Source: Planctomycetaceae bacterium
GTDB lineage: Bacteria; Planctomycetota; Planctomycetia; Pirellulales; JAEUIK01
Direction: 5' to 3'
NCBI GenBank assembly: GCA_016793185.1
Contig: JAEUIK010000562.1
Location: 1-7,856 of the forward strand
Length of the DNA: 7,856 nt
Part shown: in pieces, positions 7,190 to 7,856 of the stretch
How the letters are laid out: every line of letters starts with the position of its first letter
How positions within the stretch are numbered: the stretch's first letter is position 1
The notes under the pieces: model-generated
What the model saw: the letters and a program-made list of their open reading frames with translations, nothing else
Database searches by the model: none
What the model was told of the DNA's origin: nothing
Program-made: the position numbers and the translations under genes

Positions 7190-7234
7190 GAGGGAATGGC
7201 ACTCGCCTGGGTGGGTGCCATTCCCTCTTTTTTT
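7190..7234 (+). terminator. Strong intrinsic (Rho-independent) terminator
   Basis: GAGGGAATGGCAC (7190-7202) pairs perfectly with GTGCCATTCCCTC (7215-7227), giving a 13-bp stem with a 12-nt loop, directly followed by seven T (7228-7234). It lies 76 nt after the stop of the cysteine-rich gene and before the next promoter, so it should end that transcript and insulate the secretion-ATPase gene. There is no A-run before the left arm, so it should act only on plus-strand transcription. Confidence 0.92.
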
Positions 7235-7274
7235 GTCCCTGCGGCACCCTCAGCGGGGCCGAATTCCGGTTTGA

Positions 7275-7308
7275 TTGACATCCTCAAAACCGGCCACTAC
7301 TCTAAAGT
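7275..7308 (+). promoter_or_regulatory. Probable promoter of the GspE/PilB-type gene
   Basis: TTGACA at 7275-7280 is a perfect -35 box. At the ideal 17-nt spacing the -10 is TACTCT (7298-7303, 3 of 6). A better-looking TAAAGT (7303-7308) is 22 nt away, which is too far. The site lies 40 nt after the terminator and about 260 nt before the next start codon. The -35 is convincing; which -10 is used is unclear. Confidence 0.5.
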
Positions 7309-7332
7309 GGGACAAGACTTAGTGTCAGTTTA

Positions 7333-7352
7333 GGAGGCGTGCCAGCGTCTCC
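7333..7352 (+). promoter_or_regulatory. Leader hairpin enclosing an AGGAGG sequence
   Basis: GGAGGCG (7333-7339) can pair with CGTCTCC (7346-7352), six Watson-Crick pairs and one G-U, around a 6-nt loop. It would sit about 20-25 nt from the predicted transcript start. A perfect anti-SD match (AGGAGG, 7332-7337) is buried in the stem, yet no start codon lies at normal distance from it. Function unknown; formation is predicted by eye only. Confidence 0.35.
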
Positions 7353-7448
7353 AACTTCTCTCGCCGGCGCTCCTTTTCCCGGTCGTTCGCACCGCGGCGC
7401 TTTCGGCTGACGAGAAGAGGCAACGGATCCGACGGAAGTTCGAATACT

Positions 7449-7471
7449 GCGGGCCGAAGACAGCGGGCCGA
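7449..7471 (+). repeat. 9-bp direct repeat in the leader of the GspE/PilB-type gene
   Basis: GCGGGCCGA occurs at 7449-7457 and 7463-7471, spaced 14 nt start to start. In GC-rich DNA a repeat of this size can arise by chance. It could be a tandem protein-binding site, but nothing else supports that. Confidence 0.4.
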
Positions 7472-7568
7472 CCACGGCACAACGGGCTCACGCGCGTAAC
7501 GTGACTTTCGCACGCTTGCGCCGCGCGGGTCCGCGCAACGCCGCCAGAAGAGAATCGAGTACACGCCG

Positions 7569-7856
7569 ATGGTACCCAATAAGGGCGACTTCACCGAAAT
7601 CCTGCTCCGACAAAAGGTGATCAGCCCCGACCAGCTCGCCGAAGCCGAACAAATGGCCAAGGCCTCGCGGATGGACGTGGGAGAGACCCTGATCCGGCTG
7701 GGCTACGCCACGGGGGACGAGGTGATGCGGGCCAAAGCCCGCTCGCACGGCCTCGAATACGTCAATCTGAGTGAAGTGGTGATCCCCCCGGCGGTGGTCG
7801 AGCTCGTGCCGGAGTCGGTCGCCCGCGAAAACGCCGTGCTCCCCCTGAGCGAGGAA
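7569..7856 (+). CDS. GspE/PilB-type secretion or pilus-assembly ATPase, N-terminal part (3' truncated)
   Basis: The frame is open from the ATG at 7569 to the window end, giving the first 96 codons. The residues match the N-terminal domain of type II secretion (GspE) and type IV pilus (PilB/MshE) ATPases: FTEILLRQKVISPDQLAEAE, then GETLIRLGYATGDEVMRAKA, an H-G-L-x-Y-V-N-L stretch, then P-x-x-V-x-L-V-P-E-S-V-A-R-E-N-A-V-L-P-L. This domain precedes the hexameric ATPase core, and in MshE-type members it can bind cyclic di-GMP. The Walker motifs would lie beyond the window, so GspE and PilB cannot be separated here. Only a weak ribosome site (GAG at 7557-7559) precedes the ATG, but the family alignment starts right after it. 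A promoter and a long leader upstream suggest it heads its own transcript. Confidence 0.88.
   Translation, partial: MVPNKGDFTEILLRQKVISPDQLAEAEQMAKASRMDVGETLIRLGYATGDEVMRAKARSHGLEYVNLSEVVIPPAVVELVPESVARENAVLPLSEE

Larger units (their letters stand above)
7114..7568. other. 455-nt intergenic region: terminator, promoter and long leader
   Basis: There is no supported gene here. From left to right the region holds an intrinsic terminator (7190-7234), a TTGACA promoter box (7275-7280), a predicted leader hairpin covering AGGAGG (7333-7352), a 9-bp direct repeat (7449-7457 and 7463-7471), and then the start of the secretion-ATPase gene. Open frames that cross it on the minus strand look like antisense of neighbouring genes or lack a ribosome site. 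Confidence 0.6.

Noticed and set aside
5679..7287. Two long minus-strand frames (5679-6668 and 6142-7287) opposite the cysteine-rich gene.
   Set aside because: The plus-strand gene has a signal peptide, a ribosome site, a promoter-like box and a terminator. The antisense frames have none, and one runs through the terminator.
7339..7410. A 23-residue leader peptide starting at GTG 7339 behind AGGAGG.
   Set aside because: Only 1 nt separates AGGAGG from the GTG, too close for normal initiation, and the peptide is featureless.
7325..7660. A minus-strand frame ending in a Lys/Arg/Glu-rich helix-like stretch (REKERRREKLETLARLLN).
   Set aside because: Its N-terminal third is antisense to the GspE/PilB-type gene. 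The tail could be a gene remnant, but no homology or ribosome site supports it.

Overview
The window is a GC-rich stretch that looks chromosomal and most likely comes from a planctomycete, probably of the Pirellulales. The strongest sign is the 1,039-residue protein at 890-4009. It combines an N-terminal sugar-dehydrogenase-like propeller, HEAT-like repeats and a C-terminal CxxCH haem domain, an architecture typical of Planctomycetes and Verrucomicrobia. The lineage is inferred from protein architecture and composition, not from a marker gene.

Layout from left to right: (1) 1-780, the 3' part of a serine hydrolase of the beta-lactamase/transpeptidase-like family, cut by the window edge. (2) A sigma70-like promoter at 813-841, then the large haem-binding propeller/HEAT protein (890-4009). 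(3) A single-domain response regulator (4214-4675). (4) A small SlyX-family coiled-coil protein on the minus strand (4757-5005), convergent with the response regulator. (5) A pterin-4a-carbinolamine dehydratase (5231-5593). (6) A TATAAT promoter-like site, then an exported, strikingly cysteine-rich protein of unknown function (5818-7113). (7) A textbook intrinsic terminator (7190-7234). (8) A perfect TTGACA box and a leader of about 260 nt with a hairpin that would mask an AGGAGG sequence. (9) The first 96 codons of a GspE/PilB-type secretion or pilus ATPase (7569 to the window end).

The genes do not form an evident operon. Gaps are about 80-460 nt, each of three genes seems to have its own promoter, and the functions are unrelated: periplasmic electron transfer, phosphorelay, pterin recycling, envelope and type IV pilus/type II secretion. 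I see no phage, insertion sequence, CRISPR array, tRNA or rRNA. The least explained item is the cysteine-rich secreted protein, with 37 Cys in 431 residues, five CC pairs and a separate helical C-terminal half. The next is the structured leader ahead of the secretion-ATPase gene. I found no convincing multi-gene novel system.
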